DNA of 64,000 nt from Warburgia ugandensis (lineage: Eukaryota > Streptophyta > Magnoliopsida > Canellales > Canellaceae): positions 51,963,217-52,027,216 of the forward strand of contig CP141139.1 in NCBI GenBank assembly GCA_035236585.1. Reading direction: 5' to 3'. The position numbers and the translations under genes are program-made. The stretch's first letter is position 1; the number at the start of each line of letters is the position of its first letter. The notes under the pieces are model-generated. The model was not told the origin of the DNA and did no database searches. It worked only from the letters and a program-made list of their open reading frames with translations. Shown one piece after another: positions 15,101-28,264 of the stretch.

Positions 15101-18100
15101 AAATGTTTTCTGTTATTTTGATTTTTCTCTACAGTTTTTCCAGCCTCACCATGGGAGGTATCTTTTGTTTTCTTGCAGGCTTGATAAACTTGTGAATGAA
15201 CCAATTGAGGGCAACGCATGGCATGCTGACCATATAGTGCCTGTTTATAGAGGGGGAGGTATGAAGCACATTCCCACATTTGAATGAGTGATAACTAAAG
15301 AAAATCTTGCTTGGAATTTTCATTTAACCTTAGACCATACTAATTTGGCCCTAATCAACAAAAAAACTGGCTATTTTATGAAAATTCAGGGTTAGCTTCT
15401 AGTCGAACCAAAATATAGTTACAGGAACATTTTGTCATAAAGATCTAGATCAAATGATATTGTAACTTGATCACCAAATATATTACTTGGGATGATTTGA
15501 GTGACTTATCTTAAGATTAGACATGAAATTAGTAGAAAGATGGAGTCGTGAATTAGTAGAAAGAAGGGGAGCCTTGGCGCAACGGTAAAAGTTGTCGTCA
15601 TGTGACCTTGAGGTCACGGGTTCAAGGCGTGGAATCAGCCTCTTGCAAAAATACAAGGTAAGGCTGCCTACTTTAGGCCATTGTGGCCCGCCCCTTCCCC
15701 GGACCCCGCATAGGCGGGAGCTTCGTGCACCGGGGCTGCCCTTTATGGAGTCGTGAATTAGTTTTGAACATTTTCTAAGGAAGTCTAACTCAAAATTTGG
15801 CAGTATCTTATCAAGGGTGTTATTCATATATGCAAATCAAAATACATGCTTTGATAATGATGGAAAAAGAGGTGATGACAAATTTAAGATGGATTTGGTA
15901 ACTAGAATAGTCAATTATTAGGGCGTCTAAGTATAGCTTCAATAAAGCTCGAGGGGAAGAGGGTGACAAGATATTTATTTTCTTTCTTTTGGGTATTCAA
16001 CATCAACGCAAGATGTGGAAGTTTATTAGTTGTTTCATGTTTAGAATGCAAGGGTTCTACAGGGATATTGAAAAGAAGGTATCGTCATCATTTGGCTGAA
16101 TATTGGGCTTGATAAGGTTAAAATCATACTTAGTTGTTGATACAGTTCTCCTCTTTTTTCCTTAGGGCTCTTACCTCTTTAAGTCTCACCAACAATTGAA
16201 TCAATAATGGGCCCCTCAAATGATAATTACCCAAGCTTTTATAGAGAGAAAAATCCTAACCCCAAGTGGGTCATGTTCAAGTTCTACCAACTGGGTTACA
16301 AGAACATTGTGTTTTTTAGTTCTGGGCTTGATGGAGGGTTGTAAGAGTTGGGCTTGATGGAGCTTCTTAGATGTGAAGGCAACATGGACTAAAGTTTTAT
16401 GAAATTAATCAAGTTACTGTTGGTTACTAGATTTAGAGTGGCTATAGAGGGAATTAGGTTCTTGGTAGATGGCTGGAGGATAATCCCATTTGTTTCCCTT
16501 TTGCGATGTGTTGTAGGCTAGCCTTGAGAAAGAGACTCAAATTTTGGCAGTGTTGCATCGAGGTTCCTATTCATATATGCAAATTCAAAATAAAGGTTTC
16601 GATAGTTATGACAAAAGAGGTGATGACAGATTAAAGATGGATTTGGTAACTAGAATAGCTGATTATTAAGTCTTCCAAGTATAGCTTCAACATAGCTCAA
16701 TGGGAAGACAGTGACAATATATTTATTCTCTTTCTTTTTGGTATTTAACAGCAAAGCAAGATGTGGAAGTTTGTTGTCATTTGGCTGAATATTGTGCTTG
16801 AGAAGGTTAAAATTGTATTTAGTTGTCAATACAGTTCTCTTCTTGTTTTTCCTTTTGGGTTTCTTACCTCTCTATGTCTCACCAACTATAGAATCAATAA
16901 TGTGCCCTTCGCATGTTAATTCCCCAAGCTTTGATAGAGGGAAGAATCCTAACCCCAACTAGGTCACCTTCAACTTCTACCATTGGAACATCTGCATAGG
17001 GTTATAAAAGTTGTGCTTGATGGAGCTTCTTAGATATGAAGGCAACATGGACTAGCATTTTATGAAATTAATCAAGTTATTGTTGGTTACTAGATTTAGA
17101 GTGGTTAAAGAGGAGGGAAATTAGGTTCTAGCTAGATGGCTGGAGGATAATCCCGTTTGTTTTTCTTTTCCAGTGCATTGTGGGTTAGCCTTGATAAAGA
17201 GGTGATGACAAATTAAAGATGGATTTGGTATCTAGAATAGTCTATTATTAGGGCTTCTAATTATAACTTCAATAAAGCTCAATAGGAAGAGGCTGACATG
17301 ATATTTTTTTCTTTCTTTCTTTTGGGTATTTATCATCAAAGAAAGATGTGGTATATTGTTGGTTGTTTCATGTTTAGAATGCAAGGGTTCTATGAGATAT
17401 TGAAAATGGTATCACCGTCATTTGGCTGAATGTTGGGCTTGGTAAGGTTAAATTGTACTTAATGCTCAGTGCAGTTCTCTTTTCATTTTTCCTTTTGGGC
17501 TCTTACCTCTAAGTCTCACCAATTATGGAATCAATAGTATGCCCCTCAAATGATAATGCCTCAAGTTTTGGGTCATCTTCAAGTTCTACCAATGGGATTA
17601 TAAGAACATTGAATTTTTTAGTTCGAAAGGTAGAGTGATTTTTGCAGAGGGTTATAAGAGTTGGGGTTGATGGGCTTCTTAGGTGTGTAGGCAACAAGGC
17701 TTGGTATTTTATGACATTAGTCAAGTTATTGTTGCTTACTAGATTTAGAGTGGCCATGAAGGAATTAAGTTCTAGGTAGATGGTTGGAGAATAATCCCAT
17801 TTTCATTCTTTTTCTATTGTGTTGGAGTTTAAGAGGTTAATATATTTGATTCAATGATTTAGAGATAATATAGATTGAAACTAGAGTCATTGTGGGAGTA
17901 CATCCTTTGGGGGTCCTCTTGATGAGTGTTAGCATTGGCCAAGTTATTAATAGAATTGGTGAAATAACTTCAATGATCTCATTTATAAACCCATTGGTCT
18001 ACATACACAATAGAGTAGATGTATTTCTTCATATAAAAGGTGTAGCTATGAGACCTAGGACAACTAGGTCTCCTAATTTATAGCTTCCCTTATATAATTG

Positions 18101-21100
18101 GGTCGCCTAATATACTTCTAATTGGATGTCAATCTCCTTGATTATAGGTAAATCTAGACTATAAATTAGAAAGTGTTACATTGAAGGGCAAATTTACTCC
18201 AAAAGATGTGGTCCATGTGGCTACCCTTGATTAGTACAAATGGGTGGTGTTTAATGGTTCTATTACAGGGACAGATGACTGATGTTCATTGGTTATGTTA
18301 GGGAATTCTATTAGGAAGGATATTAGTGAGGACCACCGAGAGAGGAGGGATATGCGAAAAGTGTAATTGAGTGAATGTGGGAGGTCCTACACTCCTCAAA
18401 AGCTAGAGTTACATGACTAGGAGATATATTGTTTCTTCTTTTCTCCTCATCTCTAATTATTTGTCCTCCATAAACTTCTGAATTTAAACCTTTTCTTGCT
18501 CTTTTCTATTCTCTTTTGAATAACTGTTGTACTAGATTATTGCTAGGTCTATCAAAGTAGTATCAAAGCATTCGATTGGTGGAGTATGGTTAGGACCAAA
18601 ATGGAGAAAACCTAGAATATGGAGAAGGAGCTCTAGGGATTGAGGGGAGAGATTGGCAGCATGGAGGAAGACATTGGATGCTTACAAGCCAATGCTGATG
18701 CCATAGGAGACTAGCCTTTTGAGATTTGAAATTGGATATGGCAAAAGAAGGAATCAGAGAAGGGACATAATCGACGCGAAGGAGAACAGGGAAAAGCAAA
18801 GATCTCCGAGATTGGTGAAACCTCCGGAGGGGGCCATTAGGATTCCTTTTGTTCACCTAAACAAAGCTGGCATGAATTTCACCCCCAATAGCTTAATCTT
18901 CCCATTTTCAAAGGTATTGATCCCTACAAATGGCTCTGCTGAGCAGACCGCTACTTTTAGGTATACCAATTCAACAACGGTGAGAAGGTTGCAGCAGCAG
19001 TCGTGTGCTTGAAAGGAGATGCCCTCTAGTGGTTTTTGTGGGTGAATTCACATACGCCTCTACATTCATGCCTTTGTTTCAATCAGCCCTGCTCTAGCGA
19101 TTATGTTTCTCCTAGTCATTCTATATTGGACATGTCCAAACCATATAAGTCTAATTTCCCTCATCTTATTACCTATTGGTGTTACTTTTAAGTTTCCTCT
19201 AATGTTTTCATTTCCAATTCTATCCTTTCTTGTCTTGCCACTCATCCGTCTCAACATCCGCATTTCAACGACACTCATTATATGTGCATGTTGTTCCTTT
19301 ATTGCCCAACACTCTAATCTATAGAGCTTGGCCGGTCTTACAACCATCATATAGAATTTTCCTTTCAATTTGAGTGGCACCCTATAGTCACACAAAACTC
19401 TAGAGGTGCATTTCCAATTGTTCCAACCCACTTGGATTCTCTGGGTACCCTCCTCAATCTCATCACTCTCATGAATTATCAATCTCAAGTATCAGAAGTG
19501 TTCTTTGAGGGTGACTTCTTGGTTATCAATCTTTACTGGTGCTCTACTCCTATTCCTCTCCTTGCTAAAATTGCATTCCATATACTCTGTCTTAGTTCAA
19601 CTAATTTTAGCTCCTTTAGATCTAATGAATCTCTCTATAACTCTAGCTTTGTGTTCACGCCCTCCCTTGTCTCATCACTAAGAACTATATATCCTGCAAA
19701 TGTCATGCACCATGGAATCTCCTCTTGCAAATGTTTTGTTAACTCATCCATAACCAACGCAAAAACGTATGTGCTCAATGCTGATCCTTGGTGCAATCCT
19801 TTAGTAATATGAAAATCATCAGTCTCTCTGCTAGTGGTCTTAATGTTTGTTACTGCTTCCTCATGCATATCCTTAATTATGTATATATACCTCTCGTGAA
19901 ACCCCTTTCTTGCCCAACACCCTCCATATTAACTCTCTGGGGACCTATCATAAGCTTTTTCTAAGTCAATAGAGACCATGTGGAGGTCCTTCCTCATCTC
20001 CCTATATTTCTCTATCAATTGTCTAAGCAGAAAAATAGCTTCCATAGTAGACCGTCTAGGCATGAAAACAAATTAGTTCTTCGATATACTTGTCTCATGT
20101 CGTAGCCTCTTCTCCATCACTCTTTCAAAAGTTTCACGGTATGGCTTATAAGTTTGATCCCCTGTTAATTAGTACAACTCTGTATCTCCTTTATTTTGTA
20201 AATTGGTACAATAGAACTCTTACTCTATTCATCGGGCATTTTCTTTGGTTTACCATCTTGTTAAACAATTTTGTCAACCAAACTACCCCAGTATCTTCCA
20301 TATACTTCTAAAACTCTATTGGTATACCATCAATCCCTAAAGCCTTTTCTAATTTCATCTTTTTCAAAGCCTCTTTCACTAAAGGTATCATATCCTATGG
20401 CCATATCTATAATGTCTAATGTTATTTGGGGTTTATAGTACTTTCAATCCCTATATTCTCAAGGTTATGTTACAAAAGCAATGAGAAATATAATCTCAGC
20501 CACTGGTGTAAGAATCAACAATTGCAGGTTCTCCTATTAGCCAACGACAACAAAGACTCAGATCCTATTGGACTGCTAGCGAGGGAGGAACCTAAGTAGA
20601 CGGAGGGGGAAAGCTAGCAGCTAGCGTTATCTTTGAACTCTATCATTGTATTTACAGCCGGGAACATGATGAATTTGTGGGGGCATCTCGGCAACAGAGA
20701 AGTGGTTGTCCTTGTTGATAGTGGAGCCTCCCACTATTTCATTCCCGTACACTTAGTAGATGAACAGTAGATGACCATGACCAACACCAGAAAATTTGAT
20801 GTTCAAGTGGGTGACAGTCACTAAATTAAGGGTGAAGAAATATGTCAAGGGTTGCTACGATCCCTATCTGGCATTGATGTTAAACAAGATTTACTTCCCT
20901 TCAATTTGAGTGGAGCCAAGGTGGTTCTTGGAATAGCCTAGTTGGCGACATTGGGGGAGATTTGAGCTAACTACCACAAATTAACCATGAAATTCTTTGT
21001 GAATGGCCAACAAGTAACATTGCAAGGAGATCCTTCCCTGGCTTGGTCCCCCATTTCTCTCAAATCTATACTAAAAATCATTTTCAGTGTTGGTGTCAAC

Positions 21101-24100
21101 TATATGGTAGAATATCACGGCATGAGACGGAATAACGTTGCATTGAGATACATCCTAGGTTAGTTTCGCTGCTGAATCAGTTTTCCCACGTATTTGATAT
21201 GCCCCTAGGATTACTTGTTAATCGTGTCCAAGATCATGTTATTTGTTTGGAGGGGACTCAACCCCAAACATTAGACCTTACCATTATCTTCACTGTCAGA
21301 AGAATGAGATTGAAAGAAATGTTGATTGTAGGCATAATTTGACCCAACATTAGCCAAATAGACTTTTTTCTACTTGGGAATAATGAACAATCTACATGTA
21401 AGGATTGTAAGGTGATACCTGGTGAGAGTTTGACCTCACAACATAGGTTAATGGTTATGGATATCCATATCAAAAGATGGAGTAAAATAACTAAACTTAA
21501 TACACACCCAAAAACTAAGTGGTGGAACTTAAAAGGAGAGAAAATAACCTCCTTCAAAAATAAGTTGATGGTAGAAGGAAAGTGGAACTATGAAACAGAA
21601 GTAAATACTATGTGGATTAATATGGCTGAGTGCATTAAGAAAGTGGCAAAAGATGTCTTAGGAGTATCTAAAGGTAAAAGGGTATTAGCAAAGGAAACAT
21701 GGTGGTGGAGTGAAACAGTTCAAAAAGTTATTAAAGAAAAACGGATGCATTTTAAAGCATGGAAGAAGATTAGAAATAATGAAAACTATGAGCAATATAA
21801 GAATGCTAAAAACGTTGCTAAGAGAATAGTAAGTGAGGCTAAACTTAAAGCATATGATGAGCTCTACAGTAGACTAGGAACAAGAGAAGGTGAGAAAGAT
21901 GTGTTTAAACTTGCAAAAGTAAGAAAATAGAAGGGTAAGGACTTAGATCATGTTAGGTGTATTAGAAGCGATGATCAAAGGGTATTAGTCAAAGATGATG
22001 AAATCAAACAAAGGTGGGAAACATACTTTCAAAAATTGTTAAATGACAATGGCCTTGAGAATATAGGGATTGCAAATACTATAAATCAAAATAACATTGG
22101 ATATTATAGGTATGAACGTAGGATTAGAATACCTGAAGTAAAAGAGGCCTTGAAAAAGATGAAGTCAGGAAAGGCCATGGGGCCTGATGGTATACCAATA
22201 GAAGTTTGGAAGCATATGGGAGACATTGGGGTAGTTTGGTTGACCAATTTGTTTAACAAGATTATAAAATCAAAGAAAATGCCTGATGAGTGGAGGAAAA
22301 GCTCTATTGTACCAATTTATAAGAATAAAGGTGACATACAGAGCTGCACTAATTATAGAGGGATCAAACTTATGAGTTACACTATGAAACTTTTTGAAAG
22401 AGTGATTGAGAAGAGGCTGAGTCATGAAACAAGTATATCAGAGAATCAGTTTGGTTTCATGTCTGGGAGGTCTACCATTTAGGCTATTTTCTTACTAAGA
22501 CAATTAGTAGAGAAATATAGGGAAAGGAGGAAAGACCTCCACATGGTTTTTATTGATTTAGAGAAAGCTTATGATAGAGTCCCTAGAGAGTTAGTATGGA
22601 GAGTGTTGGGTGGTAAAGGGGTTTCACAAGGATATATAGACATAATTAAAGATATGTACGAGGGAGCGGTAACAAATGTTAAGACTACTAGTGGTGTGAC
22701 TGGTGATTTTCTTGTCACTGTAGGATTGCACCAAGGATCGGCATTGAGTCCATACCTTTTCAGTTATAGATGAGCTAACAAAACATCTACACGAGGAGAT
22801 TCCTTGGTGCATGTTATTTGCAGATGATATAGTCTTACTTGATGAGACAAGGGAGGGTGTAAACATAAAGCTAGAATTATGGAGAGAAGCATTAGAATTT
22901 GAAGGATTTAAAATTAGTCGAACTAAGACAGAATATATGAAATGTAATTTTAGCAAGGAGAGTAGGAGTAGAATACCAGTCAAGATTGATAACCAAGAAG
23001 TCCCCGTCAAAGACCACTTTTGGTACTTAGGATCAATAATTCATAAGAGTGGAGAGATTAAGAAGGAGGTTATCCAGAGAATTCAAGCGGGTTGGAACAA
23101 ATGGAGATGTGCATCTGGAGTTTTGTGTGATCGACAGGTGCCACTCAAACTAAAAGAAAAATTCTATAGGATGGCCATAAGGCCGGCCATGTTCTATGGA
23201 TCAGAATGTTGGGCAGTTAAGGAACATCATACTCATAGGATGAGCGTCGCAGAAATGAAGATGTTGAGATGGATGAGTGGTAAGACAAGAAAAGATAGAA
23301 TTCGAAATGAAAATATTATAGAAAATTTAGGGATAGCACCAATAGGTAATAAGATGAGGGAGACTAGACTTAGATGGTTTGGACATGTTCAAAGGATACC
23401 AACAACGGCAACGGTTAGAAGAAGTGAGGCAATACAAGTAGAAAGTTTTAAAAGGGCAAGGGGAAGCCCCAAAAGAACGTGGATAGAAGTGGTGAGGAAA
23501 GATTTAAAAACTTTGGGACTAAATGAAGACATGGTATTTAATAGAGTGGAATGGATGAATAAGATTCATGTGGCCGACCCCTAATTGGGATAAGGTCTTG
23601 ATGATGATGATGATGATTAGCCCTTTTTCTAGCCTAGTGCTCTTAGTCAAGAATAAGGATGGAGGGTGGCGGTTCTGTGTAGATTATCGTGCTTTGAATA
23701 AGATTACAAAATCTAACAAATTCCCTATATTCGCGATTGATGAATTGTTAGACGAGCTGGGAGGAGCCACTATTTTCTCTAAATTGGACCTCAAATCTGG
23801 TTATTACCAAATTCATGTCAGAGAGGAAGATGTAGCAAAAATACCTTCAGAACACAATAAGGCCATTATGAGTTTCTGGTCATGCCTTTCGGCTGACCAA
23901 CGCTCCATCTACATTTCTGGCTCTCATGAATGAGATTTTTCGGGCCTTCCTATGTAAATTCATTCTTGTGTTCTTTGATGATATTTTGATTTATAGCTTA
24001 GATTTCAATTTGCATGTAGAACATATTGCTGTCATCTTACAGCTTCTTGGGGAACATAAACTGGTTGCCAATACGAAGAAGTGCTTGTTTGCTCAATCCA

Positions 24101-27100
24101 CCTTGTAGTACTTAAGATGTATGGCACTTGACACAGCCAAGATTGACTGTATGTTTTCCTGGCTTGTTCCACATGATGCTAAGGTGCTTAGGGGCTTCTT
24201 GGGCCTCATCTATTACTATAGGAAATTTGTAAGGAATTATGGTCTTATTGCTGCTGCTCTAAGTTGTTTAAAAAAGATGGGTTCACGTGGAATTCAAATG
24301 CGCAAGTTGCTTTTGTAGCTTTGAAACAAGACATGACTACTGTACCCATCCTTGCTATTCTTGACTTATCTGTTTGATAGACCCAGCAATAATCTAACAT
24401 AACAGTTATTCAATAGAGAATAAAAAAGAGTAATAAAAGGTTTAAATTAAGAAGTTTAATGAAGAAAATGATTAGAGATGAGGATATAGAAGAAAAAAGA
24501 TATCTATTAGAAAGGGTAACCTTAGCTTTTGGGGAGCATAGGTCCCTCCTCTCTGATGATCTTGACTAATATCCTTCCTAGCAGAATTCTCTAATAGAAC
24601 TAATGAACATCAACCATTTGTACCTGTAACAGAACCATTAAACACCAGCCATCTATCTTGATCAAGGTTGCCACGTGGACTACTTTTGGAGTAAATTTGA
24701 CCAAAACGACTCTGCAGTGTAACAATACCACCCCACCTCAAGCAGCCACCTTGTCCTCAAGGTGGAGAGCAAGAAATTGAACCTTAATAACATCAAATAA
24801 TTCTCAAGTGCTGTCATGATCTAGTAGACCTCACACCGAATCAATACTTGTAGTTAACCAATCAATAATCGGTGGGTCTGTTTTACGTCTGCTGACTACA
24901 TTTTAAGTACTAGGTCTTCATATAAACAAGCATGGTTGAGGGATGAGAGTGGGACTAGCAACAGGTTTCAATTTAGAAACATGGAAAACATGGTTAGATT
25001 TTTTCAGTTGCGTATAGCTCCAATCGATAAGCGATTTCTCCAATCCTCTCAAGTATGGTATAAAGACCATAATAGCAAGGACACATCTTCTCATTTACTT
25101 AGGTAGCCAATGATTTTAGGCGATAGGGATCTATCTTTAAGTAAAATGAGTCTCTCAGCTAAAAATAGAGTTCTTGCCTATTTGCATCACCTTGAACATT
25201 TATGCATGCTTGGGCCTGTTCTAAATTGTGCTTCAATTCGGATAAAATCGTGTTGCAATTTGAAACCTATTGATGTACCTCTTTCACAACAGACTTTTTG
25301 CTAGAAAATTTCAGTAATGTTGGTAGATCTCGTCTATATAATGCTAAAAAAGAAGCTATACCCTCTGAGCTTTGAAGCGTGGTATTATACCAATATTTCG
25401 CCGAGCAAATCCAAGTAGGCCATGTCTTTGGTTTATTCCCCACAAAACCAATATATAGGTCTCTAAGCAGCAAGCGGCTTGGGTTTGACCATTCGTTTGA
25501 AGATGGTATGTCCAAAAATGGCTGATAAACACATGGATCTTATTTGAAACTATGGGTCGCAAATAATCATGCAACCTGACCACTTCGTTAGCAAATAAAT
25601 TAGCAACATCTTTAGCATTGTAAGGGTGACAGAGAAAAAGGAAGTGGCTGAACTTGGTGAGACAATCAACCACAACCAAGTGTCTAAACCTTAAGCTTTT
25701 GGCAAACGACGTATAAAGTTCATTGTGAAATTATCTCAACCTAACAATGGTATAGGAAGAGGCTGAAGCAGTCCAGGGCTGCATGGTCCTTCCAAAGACT
25801 TCACCCTGCATTACTATCTTATTACAGGAATTTCATTCCACTCCTAGAGGGGGGCACCTGGAATTCTTTTGCTCATATAAGCATATTTCTCATGTGCTGC
25901 ATTGGAAAGGTATGCACCAGGATGTATAGAGATATATAGCCACATGTGACGTGTGCCAACGCAATAAGTGTGCTTCCACTAAAGCTGGGGGACTGCTTTA
26001 ACCTCTTCCTATATCATTGTTGGCTTGAGATGATTTGACAATGAACTTCATAAATGGCCTGTCAAAAGCTCAAGGTTTTGACACAATATTGGTCACGGTG
26101 ATCGTCTTACCAAATTTAGCCACTTTCTTCTTCTTTGTCATCCTTACAATGGTAAAGATGTTGCTAGTTTATTTGCTAGAGAAGTGATCAGGCTGCACGG
26201 TTATCCACGATTCCTAGTTTCATATAGGAATCATGTATTTATCAGTCATTTCTAGACGGAGTTGTTTAAACAAATTGGTACATTATTGAAAATGAGTTCA
26301 ATGTACCATCCTCAAATAAATGATCAAACGAAGTTGTTAATAGCTACTTGGAGACTTATCTACGTTGTTTGGTGGGGAGTAAACCAAAGCCTTGGTCTAC
26401 TTAGATTTGTTGGGCGAAATATAGGCATAATACCAAGTTTCAAAGCTTAGCAAATATGACTCCTTTTAGAGCATTTTATGGACGAGATCTACCAGTATTA
26501 TTGAAATTTGCTAGTGAAGAATTTGTTATAGAAGAGGTAAACCAACATATTTCAGACTCGCAATGCGATTCTATCCGAATGAAGCACAATTTAGAATAGA
26601 CCTAAGCACTCATGAAGGCTCAGGCTGATGCCAATAGGCAGGAATATTTCCACCCTATTTTCCATGTTTTTCAATTGAAATCTATTGCTACTCCCATTCT
26701 CATCTCTCAGCAATTACCTACTTCTTTATCTGAAGACCTGGGAGTGCGATTTAAAGTGTACCCAACAGCTGTAGAACATACCTAGCAATTATTGACTAGT
26801 TAGCTAGAAATATTGATTCAGTGGGAAAGTCTACCAAATCATGACAGCACTTGGGAATTATTTGATGTTATTAAGGTTCAGTTTCCTGCTTTTCACCTTG
26901 ATGACAAGGTGGCTACTTTAGCGGGGGCTATTGTTACATTGCAGGGTCATTTGGGCAAATTAACTCCAAAAGAAATGGTTCACATGGTAATCCATGATCA
27001 AGACAAACGGTTGGTGTTTAATGATTTTTTTGCAAGGACAGATGGCTAATGGCCATTGGTTTGTTAGGAAATTCTATTAGGAAGAATATTAGTCTGGATC

Positions 27101-28207
27101 ACTGAGAGAGGAGGGATATGAGGAAAGTGTAATTGAGTGCATGTGGGAGGTCCTATGCTCCTCAAAAGCTAGGGTTACCTATCTAGCAAATATCTTTTTT
27201 CTTCTTTTCTCCTCATTTCTGATCATTTTTCCTCCATTAAACTTCTGAATTCAAACCTTTTCTTACTCTTTTCTATTCTCTATTGAATAACTATTGTGCT
27301 AGATTATTGTTGGGTCTATTAGAACGTATAGCATGGATTGCATATACGGTCCAACCGTCCCCTCAACTTGTAAACTAGATATCTATCATTCCCAACTTGC
27401 TGATAATGGTGTCATAAGCTGTGCAATCAAGACCCTTTGTAAACACATATGCTAGCTACTCTTGGGTTGGAATATAGGAAACACACAACTCTTTAGAGTT
27501 TAGTTTTTCCCAAATAGTGTGCTGATCAACCTCCACATGTTTCGTCCAATCTTGTTGTATGAGATTATAAATAATTGCTATAGTTGACTTACTAACATAG
27601 TATGGCTTTAGTAGTCCATCAATCCAACCTTTAAGTCCCTTAGAATGATCTAGATCCATATTACGTTACATATGTTGACAGCCATGGCTCTAAGTTCAGC
27701 CTCTGCACTTGACCCACATCTTGCTTTTACTTTGCCAGGTCACTAGGACACCTCCCATGAAGGTGAAATATCCAGTAGTAGATCGTTTGTCAATGAGAGA
27801 CCCTGCCCAGTCAGCATCTGTATGTGCTTCTACCTCCATCCTGCTATTCTTAGAGAACAGTAGACCTTTTTACGGCAAGATTTTAGGTATCTTAAAATTT
27901 TGAGTGCAGCCTCTATATGCTCCTCTCTCGGATCATGCATAAACTGACTCACCAAGCTTATTGCATAAGTTATGTGAGGTCGAGGAAGTGATAGATATAT
28001 CAATTTATCCTTTAGCCGCTGGTACTAAGCTTTGGCTTGTCCATCATAGGGGAGGTAGCTGATTTACAACCTAGAAGTCATGGCTTCTTTCCGAGATCCA
28101 TAATGTAACTTTTCTACGAAATGAAGATCTCTTGCTTTGAGCAAGCTATCACTATGCCAAGAAAGTGCCTTAAGTTTCCAAAATCTTTGATCTCAAATTC
28201 GTGAGCC

Positions 28208-28264
<57 letters not shown>

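Larger units (their letters stand above)
7333..15178 (+). other. 7.8-kb intron filled with LINEs, SINEs and a minisatellite
   Basis: The intron joins exons g and h in phase 2. From left to right it contains unassigned sequence, a 34-bp direct repeat, an inverted RTE LINE, Au SINEs, further minus-strand RTE LINE sequence and a tandem repeat array. Each is listed separately. No host exon was seen inside it. Confidence 0.75.
18174..27321 (+). mobile_element. Ty3/gypsy retrotransposon (plus) nested in the copia LTR
   Basis: It begins TGTTACA and ends TCTATTA. It is bordered by GAAAG (18,169-18,173) and GAACG (27,322-27,326), which interrupt the copia LTR at a point intact in the other LTR. The order is LTR, primer site, gag, [LINE C], zinc-knuckle remnant and protease, [LINE D], RT, [inverted integrase-LTR], integrase, chromodomain-like end, LTR. 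Frameshifts and stops are common, so it is inactive. Confidence 0.88.
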
